DNA from: Acanthaster planci
Lineage: Eukaryota; Echinodermata; Asteroidea; Valvatida; Acanthasteridae
Assembly: GCF_001949145.1 (NCBI RefSeq)
Contig: NW_019091464.1
Location: 180,327 to 244,326, forward strand
Direction of reading: 5' to 3'
DNA: 64,000 nucleotides
Shown here: piece after piece, positions 22,119-34,500 of the stretch
Position numbering within the stretch: the stretch's first letter is position 1
Layout: each line of letters starts with the position of its first letter
Program-made: the position numbers and the translations under genes
The notes under the pieces: generated by a model
What the model saw: only the letters and a program-made list of their open reading frames with translations
Databases searched by the model: none
Told to the model about the DNA's origin: nothing

Positions 22119-24896
22119 ACCTGAATTTCGCAGCTCTGGGATAATGAATTAGGCTATTCATTCAGGTACTGCTGTTTTAACTTTTACTTCCCAGAATAAC
22201 CATGCTATAGCTTGGGTAAAAAATAAATTTCAGCGTTAACGCCAACGGCTTCGGAAAGTTGGCAATTATATGCCACGAGCAAGCTTTCTTCGCAGACATA
22301 AAAATACTTCCCTACAGTCGATACTCCGCGTGCAAGTGCTCTACCGTACAAGAAAAAAATTACGAATGTTGGTTGGCTTTGTCGCTGGCTGCATGCCTTT
22401 CAAATTACTATTCCAACCGAAATTAGGACGATCTATTAAATCCGAACCGACAGTCTGGCACTTTACTTTTCCCAGGCAAACACGCATCTGTATTTGTACT
22501 TTGCTCGGGTCAACTAATGAATGAAAATGCCTGAAGATATCTGAATCCCTGACCCAGATAGCCCAGAGGTGAGGCTTGTTGGGTCAGACGAGTCCAGTGT
22601 TTTTGCATTCGGACGACTGACAAACACATTGATATTTAACACATCACGCGAAGCAAGCCAAGAAGTTGTAACTGAAGCTGTTAGAATTCGCAAAAATTAA
22701 AGAAGTGGCAAAGATGCGACATTTTATGTCGAAATCGTTCTCCGATTGCTAGAGGCAACGAGGTGTTCGCGTCCAGCACAATACAATGGCTGTTTCCTGA
22801 TAAATAAAGGTACCTCAAGGCACGAAAAGGGGATTTTACAACAAACGAAAGCCATTTCTCGGCGCCACACCATGGTCGCAATAAAAAATTGAAATTGAGT
22901 TGTTGTGTTAAAAAAAAAGCCCGACAACCGTAAGCTATGTTTCTGCATATAATTAATTTCCAGAATTGGTCTTCGCAAGTGTCCATCACATTACTGCTGC
23001 GATCGGTGTACTCGAAAAGGTTGCAGATAGATGGCGCAATGCAGATACCGCCAAGAGCGGTCGGGCTTGGGTGGCAACGGGGGCCACCCCCTAAAACATG
23101 GGTCTGGATCCGGCCTTGGATATCGCTTTCGGCAATTGCAACTTTCCACTCTCGAAAAACAACACGGGCTATCCCCACCGTCCTCCTCCTGCCCGAACAT
23201 CCACCCTATTTACCTGCAAGGAAGTGTGACATTACGGCCCGAGCCGATGAGGCGGCCACGGGGGGAGGGGGATGCGTATACATGTAACTAGGTCCACCGC
23301 AGAGTTGACAAAAGGTCAAGGGGTGCCAGTCACCTTGTGGGGCCAAGGTAAGGGTGGGGCCCAGGGAGGAAGGCGCTGTCTACTTGCATTAAGCGTCCCG
23401 TGGGGGTAGCAAAAAAGGCCAGCATCAGCACAAATGGACAGATTTTTACAAAAATTCAGTTGGAGTGTTTCATACGCAGCAGTGGATGTTAAGATTGTTT
23501 AGATCTGATGTTTTGGGAGCCAGGCTGAATATGGGCACTGGCCTTCCCGGATAAGCTTACAACTCTACAAGCCTGCAACATTCCTAAATCCTCCTTTCAA
23601 TACAAACTTTTCAAACACCCTAGGAGGTTGGACTTATAGACTCCTTACAGTTGTTACTCCATAAAAGTTCCTATGACATGGCTGGAACCGTACTGCAAAA
23701 TCTCTCTATTCCATTACACATCCGTGTGCACCTCACGTACGAGTAACATCAACGACTGGAATGCAAGACAACTAAGGTTGGGTGCATCTGCACCTGAAAA
23801 TTTTGAAATGCAGAAGTTGAGCAGTTAGGGTTGACAAGAGCACTCTTGGAAACAAACTCACATACTCATAGCTAGCTTTGATTTATCCTACTGGCAATTT
23901 CAGGGAAATAACAACTCACAAAGATTGTTAACTCATCTAAGAAAAGGCCTACTTCGTGAGTATTATGGGCACAACTGCAAGTGTAGACACCTTTTCACGG
24001 AACCCCAATCTGAGGGTATTCTGTATGTCCGTAGGCCTACTACATTTTGCCTCCTGCTGTTGGTAGACAATAATTACTACTGTCCAAATAAACTGGTATC
24101 CTTTCATTTTGAACAAAAACTGACACTCTGGCACCAGGCATTCGTTGGGGCCAAGTGCAGAAAGTGATGCATAGTTTAAGATAAGGATCCGAACCTCGTC
24201 TGTTGAATCACTGAATACCTGTCAGTGCTTTTTAAGAGCTCGTGGGGGAAAAAACTTGCACAAGCCTGGGTGACTTAATTTCCCCACAATCTCCAGCTAG
24301 CTGGTTCAAGCACTGTACATCTCAACTGCTCAACCAACGAGCTTCTAAGAGCCACAAGCAATAAAAAGCAGTTCAGTATATAGAGACCAAAACACAGCAG
24401 CAGAAATGTAGTCCATTAATGAAAACCTCACCCTAGTGGGTATTTCATTGATTTGGCTATGTTTGTTGTTTGGAATTTCTTTTCAAAGGGAATAAAATTT
24501 CGCCAGTTCAGTGTGAGGGACGAGACAAAACATCTCTGTGAACATGAAACAGCAGTTGTCATCATTTCAAGCCACTCCTTTCAAATCACCCACAGGAAGA
24601 GCAGCTCTGAAATTGATAGTCTCGGGATGCGATCAACATCCTCTCTCCAAGAATGACAACCAATGGTGGTTGCATCATCTACTTCCTGTGGCCCAATAGA
24701 GCACAATGACAGGTGGGGGGGGGAATCTTTTGTCTGGTGGGGCTTTGTTTTTCATTTCCTGTTGCACCAAACGACTACGACTGATTCTTGCAGTAAGAAA
24801 ACTAACATTTCTGCTCAATCCGGTGGTGAAATCCACGGATGAGCTTACAAAAACACTGTCATATTGTCTGCACCAATGTCTTTTGATGTCCATGTG
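22119..24896. other. Intergenic stretch, possible old repeat fragments
   Basis: No recognisable gene. Around 23050-23130 a GC-rich segment (containing GGATCCGGCC) resembles the degenerate ends of dispersed repeats and is open in several frames. The rest shows nothing distinctive. Confidence 0.4.
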
Positions 24897-24902
24897 TTTA
24901 TT
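24897..24902 (-). terminator. Candidate poly(A) signal of SPOUT1
   Basis: On the minus strand this reads AATAAA, about 575 bases past the SPOUT1 stop codon. It would end a moderate 3' untranslated region. Other hexamers further on cannot be excluded. Confidence 0.35.
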
Positions 24903-25476
24903 ATTTTTCTGACTTTCAGCCAATGCTGAAGACAAAAAAAATTTCATCATAACCAGCAAGCAGTTGAGGGCTTGAGGCTCACTCGAGTGAGTATGGTTTT
25001 TTAAAGAAGTGCTCTAAGCAAACCAGCAGTGCATTCATCTGCAATCTTGTAAGTACTAAAATGTGAAATCGAATTCCCTTGTGCATATGATGAATACACT
25101 GAATCTGGCCCCGAAAGCAACACAAACTGTCATGAGCAAAAGACCAATTTACCCACATGATGGCGCTACAGACTTTCAATGGAGTCTCCAACTGGAGGCC
25201 GCTGGAGGAATGGGACAGCAAAAATGTGGTTTCTTCTTCTTTGAAGAAACCCAAAGAAGGGTGCATCCTCCACTTTGTAAACAGCACTTTTACACAAAAG
25301 GTGTCAAACCTGCACTTTTTACAAAATTTCAAATTTGGGGGAAAATCCCAAGTCTCTATGAAATGTTAGAAAATTTCCCAGGCTGTCTCCTAGTCCTGGG
25401 CCAAATGTGCACATACCTCACTAAATTCTTTCTTAGGTTTAAAAATAAATATTGACGAACATTGCAGTTGACGCTG

Positions 25477-25551
25477 TCAACTTTGGTTAGTTTGGGATGC
25501 TGCCTGGTTGACTTTTGACCTCAGGGATGATAACGAGATGAGAATGGCCTC
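25477..25551 (-). CDS. SPOUT1: SPOUT1 exon 12 (terminal)
   Basis: Acceptor TTTCTAG, then 24 codons starting EAILISLSSL and a TGA stop. It begins in phase 0, completing the conserved RTE/EAILIS junction split by the preceding intron. The tail after SSLRS is Gln/Ser-rich and poorly conserved. Confidence 0.92.
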   Translation of the reverse strand, partial: EAILISLSSLRSKVNQAASQTNQS

Positions 25552-28500
25552 CTAGAAAGATAATAACACGGACAGAGTAAATAACGTCCAAAAAAACTGA
25601 GCTGCAATAGTGACCGACACTTGACAAACATAAAACTCCCAGGAAAAAAAATCCAAGAGCATTATCTTCAAGTACGATTGGAAGACTGTGCGAAGGGTCA
25701 GACCAGGGGCATATTTTGACTCAAACTGGAACAAAGGGAGCAGAGAATTTGGAGAGTTTCATTTTCTGGATGGGGGTCACTACATTTTCTAATTTGGTCA
25801 CTGATGTCATTTAGTGACCCCACTTGTGCGTGTGTGAAGTCATAACTTTGAACCAAATGAGAACCGAAAGTTGGAGTGGGCTCAGTGCTGGCTTAAATGA
25901 CAGAAAATTAGCAGAATATTTCTCGAATAAGTGAATTCTACCTTCCAAACTTTGTTGCTACATGCCTTTGTGTGTAGCCAAGAAATGAAAAGACCGATTT
26001 TGCATCATAATCACCAGCTTCACAATAGTCCCCACGTTGAAAAGAGGCAACGGGAATGTGGAAGCTTGAGTAGAGCCGCATGCCACTGAACAATCAGCCT
26101 TTTCACCGTGTAATTCAAAGTGTGCAGAGCACACTGGGCCACAAACCGAGAATTTGCAGTTTGGTGGGTGGCCTTTGAGGCCAAGTGAGGCTGGAATTCT
26201 TGGGGTCGGCTTTCAGAAAGAAATTCCCGCCGAGAAGGGGTTAACAAATCGCCCGTATGTAGGCACTGTACTTTCAAAAGGCACCCGGCAGGAAGTGGTT
26301 AAACACATTGCCAGTTATTGCTTTGACGTTTCAAACACGCTTCTGTTGAGGCAGAGCGAAAAGACGTCCCTGAGCTGTCTTTTACCTTCTTAGTATTCGA
26401 AGTGGGAGAACAAAGGGGGGGGGGGAAGTCAAGACTACATGTGTAATTCTACTTACCTCTGTCCTGATTGTTCGACTGCCCTGGGTGGGGCAGGTGTTGA
26501 CATAGTGGTCAAACAGCAGCTTGGGGTCGGCTATCTTTAGATGTTCGTCAGCGTCCAGGCTGTACTCCAGGCCTTTCAGCCCACCAAAGACGATCAACAA
26601 ATGCCTGCCAAACAAGAAGGGAGTTGGCCAAAACTAAGCATACCTTTGAGAAATTTAACATGGATTGAGGGTTTTTGTTCTGCAGGGATACAACAGCGAT
26701 GGCTACAGTGATGCCTGAGAGCTAACACAACGGTAGACCTTAAGCACACTTGACCAACCAGATTCCCTGATTAATCGAACCATTTCAAATTAGACATACT
26801 ATACTGCAATCATTGGCTCTTTGTGAATTTCTCATTGTCAAATGACAGCTTTCTGTTGATCACATCACAGACACCACATGCAGTCATGGACACGCAATCG
26901 TGGATCTACAAACTAAGCCAAACCAGGCAGGCAGTCAGACAGCCGGCAGCCAGCCAGTGGGCAACCAGCCAGCCTGCAACTCAATGATTCAACAGCCAAG
27001 AACTCCACAGGCTCATGCCACCCTAATCCAAATGGGAACTCAATACCTGAATTTGGGCAGCTCTACATGGTCCACGTCTGTCCCTCTCTCGGACGTACCC
27101 AGGGTGACATCATATCCGCCTTTGTAGGGACTGTGTGTAAAGACCATCCCCAGGCTTGAGGCAAGTCTGACAGAGTAACCCCAATACAGGCCAGCCTCTG
27201 CGCGTGGTGCCGCAGGCGAGACCACCATACCTCGCAGCGTTTTCTTATCTGTGTACGGAGCAAGTTACAAATGGAATAAGCATTCTCGCAAAAGTGTGAA
27301 CAAGAAAATGTCACTGTGACGGCACAGGCATCAATGTGATGAAATGATAAAGTCTACAAAAGGGCCAAACAAGCCACAAATACTGTTGGGATATCAACTG
27401 GTACCAATAAGCCAATTTGCAAGTTAACTTTGAATAAAATCTGGTACGCCGAGTTCTTTAAATTAATGTGAACATAACAACTTGAATTCTCCATACTAAA
27501 ATCACTCTTGCTATACCTTGTGATTCGGGGCAAGCTTTTGCTTAGTTACATAAGAGATGCCTTGCAACAATACACTGTTCTCAATGGATAAGAATGGCAC
27601 AAAGGAACCAGTCCATTCCAGAGATGGGGGTTGCTATGCAAAAGTTTGCCCCGAATCACGAGGTATAGCAACAGTGCCTTTAGTCTGGGGAATTCAAATT
27701 GTTACCTTTCTATGCAATCAGATAACACAGTGTACCAGATTTTATTCAAATTTAACTCACAAGTGGCTTATTTGCCGAATTCCAGGTTACGTGTACCTGA
27801 AATTCTCTTCAAATTTTTTTTCCCTTGCTCAAAATATGTTGTTGTATGAAATACCACCATTACATTAGAAGAGTTTGTGGAAAACAGTAAAGACAGTCTG
27901 TAAGGTTCTTGCAGCTGGTTTACAATTTGACCAAACCCTAGAGCTGTACATGTGTATATAAAAACTAGAGCGCTGACTCATGTACAAAGTGATGTCTGCC
28001 GGGTGCATCCATGTTTGTGCACAAACCTACGGAAATCCTAAATTTTGTGTGGCTATTTGCATATCTGCGTCTGTATTCTATTATGATGCGTCATCGGAAG
28101 CAATATGCAAAAACCTAAACACACAATCAGTAAATGAGCATTTCATTTTGTTCTGCATAAACAACGCAAATGCGTGAACGTATGCACCTGAGATAAATTT
28201 TGCTGTGACCTTTTTTTAATCAGATTTTGTCGGTACTCGATGCGCGTTGCATTCAGAGTACATGATTTGATATTCATTTTTATCTGATTTTGAATGTTCT
28301 ACAAGCACGCACATGGATTCACAGTGTCTGCACCCAGGAGTGGAATCGAATCTTCTCCACACGGAGAAAGAGAGGTGCGCTCCAGTAATTTAATAAAGCT
28401 CTATGGGCCAAACCCATTAACTTCTGTTTGAACATATAAGGTACATGCAAGTAGATAATGCCAAAGAGCTGTGTCTCCCCCGCGCATATAATGCAGAAAT

Positions 28501-31500
28501 GCCAAAGGTGGAAAAGAACCAATGGAGCAGTGATCATTTGAGCACAGCTCCCTACAGCATTCAGATCGTACCTGAGTTGATGTAATCACTGTCGGCCATC
28601 TGGACTGTTACTCTCAGGCCTGGCTGCAGCTGTCTGTCTACCCGCACCTCCTACGACATCCACAATGACGGGCATTGTTAAAGGTTTCATACATTTGCAA
28701 GGTTACAGCAGAAATCTGAGAACCAAATTCCATGACTTTCCCAGGGGTGCATTCCGCTTAAGCAAACAACGAGAACATTTTCAAACAGGAATGCATTTGG
28801 AGTCAAGTGTGTACAAATGTTAGCACACCTTTAAAAAGTGCTCCAAAAGAGGTGTTAACCAACTTTCAAAATGGATGAACGTGGGAACTAAGTGATGGTT
28901 TATAACGCTTCAATCGGGCCTGAAACTCAACCCGACCGAATGAAAGTCTGGCAAATCAAAATATATGTGGAAAGCAAACAGAAACCTTTATTTTAGCTTG
29001 ATTATAAAATATTTACAGTCTCAGTTGGTAAATAAACTAGCTGTAGTTCTTTAGCAGATGAAATTTTCTCCTGCACACTCAAACATAATCCAACAGTCTT
29101 TGCTCTCAACTTCCCCGTTGGCTAAATTACCCACCCAATTATATCAGAATCAAATCAGGAATATTAAGACGGTTGTCAAGTATCATAAATTCTTCAAAAA
29201 GCTGGCTGCACCGTGTGAGATAATCCTGTCTTCAGCCGTGTTTACAAACTGTGGTGCACACACACATACGTTGTTTGGGTCCAAACTGTTAGCGCGATGC
29301 ACAGCTTTCAAACGTTTGCTCAAATGTGGAAATCTGTAAGTGGAATGCACCTTAGGGCTTTTCAAGGACTAAAATACGACAGTTTCCAAAAGAAGTGGCT
29401 TGACATTACGAACTGCACGACTGCCACAGCCACTGCTACAGTAAAAGCGGCACATCAAAACTAGCCTTTGCTTGATCTTGATTTCCGTGATTTTTTCCCC
29501 TCTGACAATAAGATCCCAGTACACCCTATTTTTTCTATTAAACCTTCTAGGACAACTTTTTCCCCTGGATTTTTGGTGACCATGGAAATCCTGATTTGAA
29601 AACCAAGGGAAAAAAATCCCAGATGTAAAGTCACTCTCTACAAACAGTCCTACAAGGGATTCACCCCCTTCCTATGAGAACAGATATTTAGAAATTACTA
29701 GAAGTCTGTCAAGATTAGGCATGTAAGCTTTGTACATTGATTGAACACACCCAAGGAGCCACACAGCAAGGTTTTTGAATGCACTCCTTGCAAATGCACG
29801 TTTGTATCTAATTCATCCCTATTTTCTAATTTCTATTTTGGTATTTTTAAGGGCATTTTTTATTTTATGCCAATGCAAATTTGTCAACAATCACAGGGGA
29901 CATCGAATGGTTTTCATACCTTCAAGAGAAACAACAAATAAGATGTGTTTACTCGTTTGATTGGTGTGCTGGGCCTTAACGCTTCAAGGTGAGGGCAGAG
30001 CTCTTTTTACCTTTAGAAGACCCACATTGACAAATGAACCCTTGCCCTGGCCTGCTGCCCGGTCTAGCACCACGCCTTCTCTGTACGGACATGCCTCATC
30101 GACGCGTAGGTGATGGGGGCAGTCTAGAGGGTTGAGCAGGCCTGGAGATGAGACAATCGTTGGTGAGTGTTGGTCGACAAAACTAGATCTCTTTGGCCGA
30201 TCAAATGTCTTTTTTTTGGGGGGGGTGGACAGGTGGGTTTGCTGGGGTGTGGTAGAATTTTTAGGAAATGTCTCAGACGTCAAGAAATCCCTGCACAAAA
30301 TGGAATGCCCCTACTGGGAACACTGTGACTTCACTTTAGGAATTTGTTGCGATCATGTCAAATCAAGCGTGTTCCCGAGCCATTCCATGTAGGAGCAGCG
30401 GATGCCCCGAATGGACCAAGCAGCATTCTCGTTGACACCCTATAAGGCATTCCAACCTCTGGGACCCAGCCTTCCTGATCAACCCAACTACTGTTGGTGA
30501 CGTCACCAGGCAAAAATTTACCGATTTATCTAAACCTTAAAACAGGGAGGTTTGCTGATGCACAGTGTCACATCTATTGGCAGAGATTGAAAGGGGAAGG
30601 TTGGTTGGAGGATTGAAGGTCGGTAACCATTATTTTTTGTCTATGAAACAAGCCATCTGGCTTGTTTCTTAGACATTATTTCCAGTCGGCTGACCATGGG
30701 CGCAATGACTTTTGCTTCCGGTTATTTTCAACCGTATCTTGAGAAGTTATTGTATGGTGGAAGGGCTACAGTGTGACGTATACATATGGCTTGACGACTG
30801 ACCTGCGTATTTCAAGTCCTTGTGCATAGGGAAGAAATTTTTCCTCAGATACCTGGGGAAGATATCATGAGAACTACATCAACTGGTTGACTGAATAGAC
30901 CATATTCATGTGTCGGCCATCTTGAATTGAAAGTGAGGTAAAGCTTTTCATTTTGAGAACACAAGAGTGAAAATAGCAGAGACGAAGTAAAATTTCATAC
31001 AAATTCATGCTAGTTTTTGCTTAGAATAATTTAAAACACATGTATGTGACACACTACCAGTTTATCGCAATGTTTAAGCCACATTCATAAATACATCGGA
31101 CAGTCTCCCTATTCAACAACATGGAACTTGACGAGATGATAATGCCCGCTGCATAAATCTATAGCTGGCACCTGGATACAAGACAGTTTAATTGATTCTG
31201 ATTGGTCAAGAGTTTGTGTGCACGTGGCTTGCAACGCGCATGCTAATTGGACAATTTACACAAGGAGTATTCCATAAAAAGGAGAGGGATGTTCCGGAAA
31301 CTGAAAGTAAAATTCTAGCTCGCTGAAAATCCATCTCATATATTAACTTCTTTTGAATCTCTGACTAAAAAAGGGAGGCTTGGACATTACTTGTGTCCAG
31401 TCTCCTTTTTGAGGGGCGTCAAGTCCCACATACTGTAAAATGCTGCCTTCCTCAATGCCAGAATATCACTGACAGACTTTGATGGATCAGAGAGGGTTCC

Positions 31501-34500
31501 AACGTCACTTCAAACTAAGGGAATACCCATGTGCTAAGCTGGTCTTAAACGTGTGTTTAAGACTGACTCAGGAGAATGGATGTGACTAACGCCCGAGCCA
31601 AAGACGAAGGCATTATCAGTGCACACTGCGAATTCTGCGTACTGCGGTGCACACAGACCCTTGACCAATAGGAATGGATTAACCTTGTAACTTGCATCCA
31701 GGTGCCAGCGCATTTTTATACAGCAGGCATCATCAAATTGCAGCGGGCAGTATCAAATGTTAAGACCCGGTCACGTTGCGGGTTCTTGCATACGGAAACT
31801 GTCAAAGTATTTTTGAAGGAGTGTTAACCACTTCATGCCGGGACATTTTTCAATGTTGATGATGCTGGGCCGGCATGACTATCATTTTTTCCGTTTTCAA
31901 AATCCTTAAAAAAATTCATCATTCCATTTAACGGTTGTTTATAGCCGCACGAAGTAATCTTTAGGCACAACTCTAAGTTGACAGGTGACCTTCATTGACG
32001 CCCGAGTATTTCAGCCAGGCCCGCAGCCTTGTAACCAGAGCCCAGATTGTGCGGTGTTATACAACTGTCTTTTGTTCATGAACCTGGCTTAGTGCACTGC
32101 TGACCTGTTTTCAATAGGGGCCAGAATAGAGTGCAGTGGTGCTGTGTGGCTCATTGCTGCGGTGGTGGAGCGCTTTTGTCCCCGGTGGTAATCCGCTCGC
32201 TCTCAATGCCCCAAACCCTGGTATACTATTTCAAAACAAGGCTGGATTATCACCTCTTTTGAGAGTGAAAAATGTCGATAATTCCCAGCAGCCTGGTCTT
32301 TTGTTCGGAGTACGGTCTTTTGTTACAGGGCCCTGTTTCCTTTGTCTGAGTTCGGAGGGCCAGGCAACGCATATAAACCATACGTCTCCGATTCCGGATT
32401 CCCGGCAGGAAGTGGTTAAGTATTCAGTATCTAATAGTGAGTGCTGTAGTTGAGACTATCGCAAGACAATTTCAGATAAGACCAGTTCTCAACTGTGAAT
32501 ACGGAAACGGGTAAACTTGCAGTTTGTTTGAATAGCTTGTAACTTGAATTTAGACTAAACGCCTTGTGACTTTCACACTGGCATCTGTGTGGGACGTACT
32601 GTGGACATTCCAGGAACTGCAGGATTCTGGCTAGCTGAACATTGGGATTCCCCTTCTTGCCGACGCCGTCAAAGTTTCCGTCTGTGGTCCTGTAAAACCA
32701 ACACAAAACAGTTGCCCTTCATTTGATGGGGGGTGTCCATTCTAGAAGGTTCGTGAGAAGAACTGCTTGGAGGCTAGGGTTACTTACTCCGAAGGCATTC
32801 CAGACTCGTCAAATATGATGACCTCGTCGATGCAGAACACCACCATGGCTCTTGCAATCTGCACACACGAAGGCAAAACAAGCCATTTCAGTCCACCAGA
32901 ATAGACACTCAAGAGAAATGCTCCACAAAAGAAGCAAGAAGAAAGCTTCAAACATGCAACACTGAATTGTCTTAAAAACAGAGAGTACCGCCAACTTCAG
33001 ACTTTGGAAACAAAATGGCTGTTCCTTTCGTGTGCAAAACGGCATGAAGCTACTGTGTGCTAATCGTTCATGTGCACAAATGCATAGTAACCATTTTGTT
33101 TCCAACAATTGAGAAACTTATGTCGCAACTCTCTCTATAAACAGCTCTGCTCTTGTCGAGTACACACAAATCGCACAGGAAAGTCTCCATTCCACTTACC
33201 TGGCCTGCAAGGTATGTTCTCAGCTCCGGCGACTGTGCATTTTCCAGGATCGATCCGGGCAGGGCAACGCTTACAGTCCAAGTGCGGCCTGCAGTGGAAT
33301 GAAAGAACAAATGAGCCCATTAGTTCTGCCGTGAATCATCAATGACCTCGCATCAACTCAACCCTACTTCACCCTCTCGGGAACCGTCTTGCTTCAGGAG
33401 TAAGCAGGACAAAGTGTTTGTCCAGATCTAACGACCCAAGATTCCCTGTCAGACGTGCTTGCATTCGGACCACCAACACTCTGATGAAAAGCCTGACTCC
33501 TCCCTCCTTGTTTGTGATGCAATCATAGGAAAACGATCTCGCTCAGAGACACAACGTACTGCCGGTGCTTGCATTCGAACCCGGACGGTTTAATGAACAA
33601 TCCCAATTCCACCCCCACTGTTTCAATACACAATGCAGCAGCCACAGCAAATGGTCTTGCTCGGGAACACAACACATGGCCAGTGCTTGCATTCGAACCC
33701 GAGACGGTCGGATAAACAAGCCCGATTTCTCCCCCCCCAATGTAGCAACCACAGCTAACCATCCCGATAACACACTGATAACAAGCTGAATTCCTCATTC
33801 CTTGCTTCAGTGTACCCACCACTGTAAACTGTCCTGCTCAGGGACTATGCTTGGATGCTGAATCACAGGCACTGTGATAACAAGTCCAGCTGCCCTCCCT
33901 GTTTCAGTGCACCGATCATTGCAAAATATCCTGCTCAGGGACACTGGGTTCGCGCTTCGTTTTCTTACTCACCTTTGGATTTCACATGAGCTTCTCTGGC
34001 TTCCCCTGCTTCTCTAGCAGTCGTTTTTGCCTCCTGTCTCTCAAACTGTCTCCGCAGTTTAGCATCTTTGTATTTCTTCTTCTTGTCCTTGTCTGGTACA
34101 TGAATAAACCAGTTATAGCTTCTTTCGGCACTTGTGTACATGTACAATATACCGTTTATACAGTCGGTGCTTTGAGCTTCCAAACATAGTGCTCATCCAT
34201 TTGTAGAGTGTAACAATCAGTGTCACAGTACTTGTAAGTACAGACGTCATGCCCAAACTTTGGCAACAGTCTAAACTATACTTATGCCAATCCCAACTAT
34301 AGTTGGGACCAATAGCGGCACAAGGTGGAAAACGTTTTGGTGAAGTTCTCCATCTTGCGCCGTTACGTGACGCTACACAATCTTCAGTCATTACAAAATG
34401 TCAACTTATTGGCTATGGGTAATCCTGAAAAGCTTTCTTTTTCTGACACAACCAGAAACGTTTCTCAAATGTAATGACTGGTCATTGCTGAAATATTTGG

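Noticed and set aside
26900-27010. Gln/Pro/Gly repeat peptide (QPVGNQPACN type) on the plus strand
   Set aside because: Short degenerate CAGCCAG-type repeat in a SPOUT1 intron, opposite strand to the gene, with no homology.
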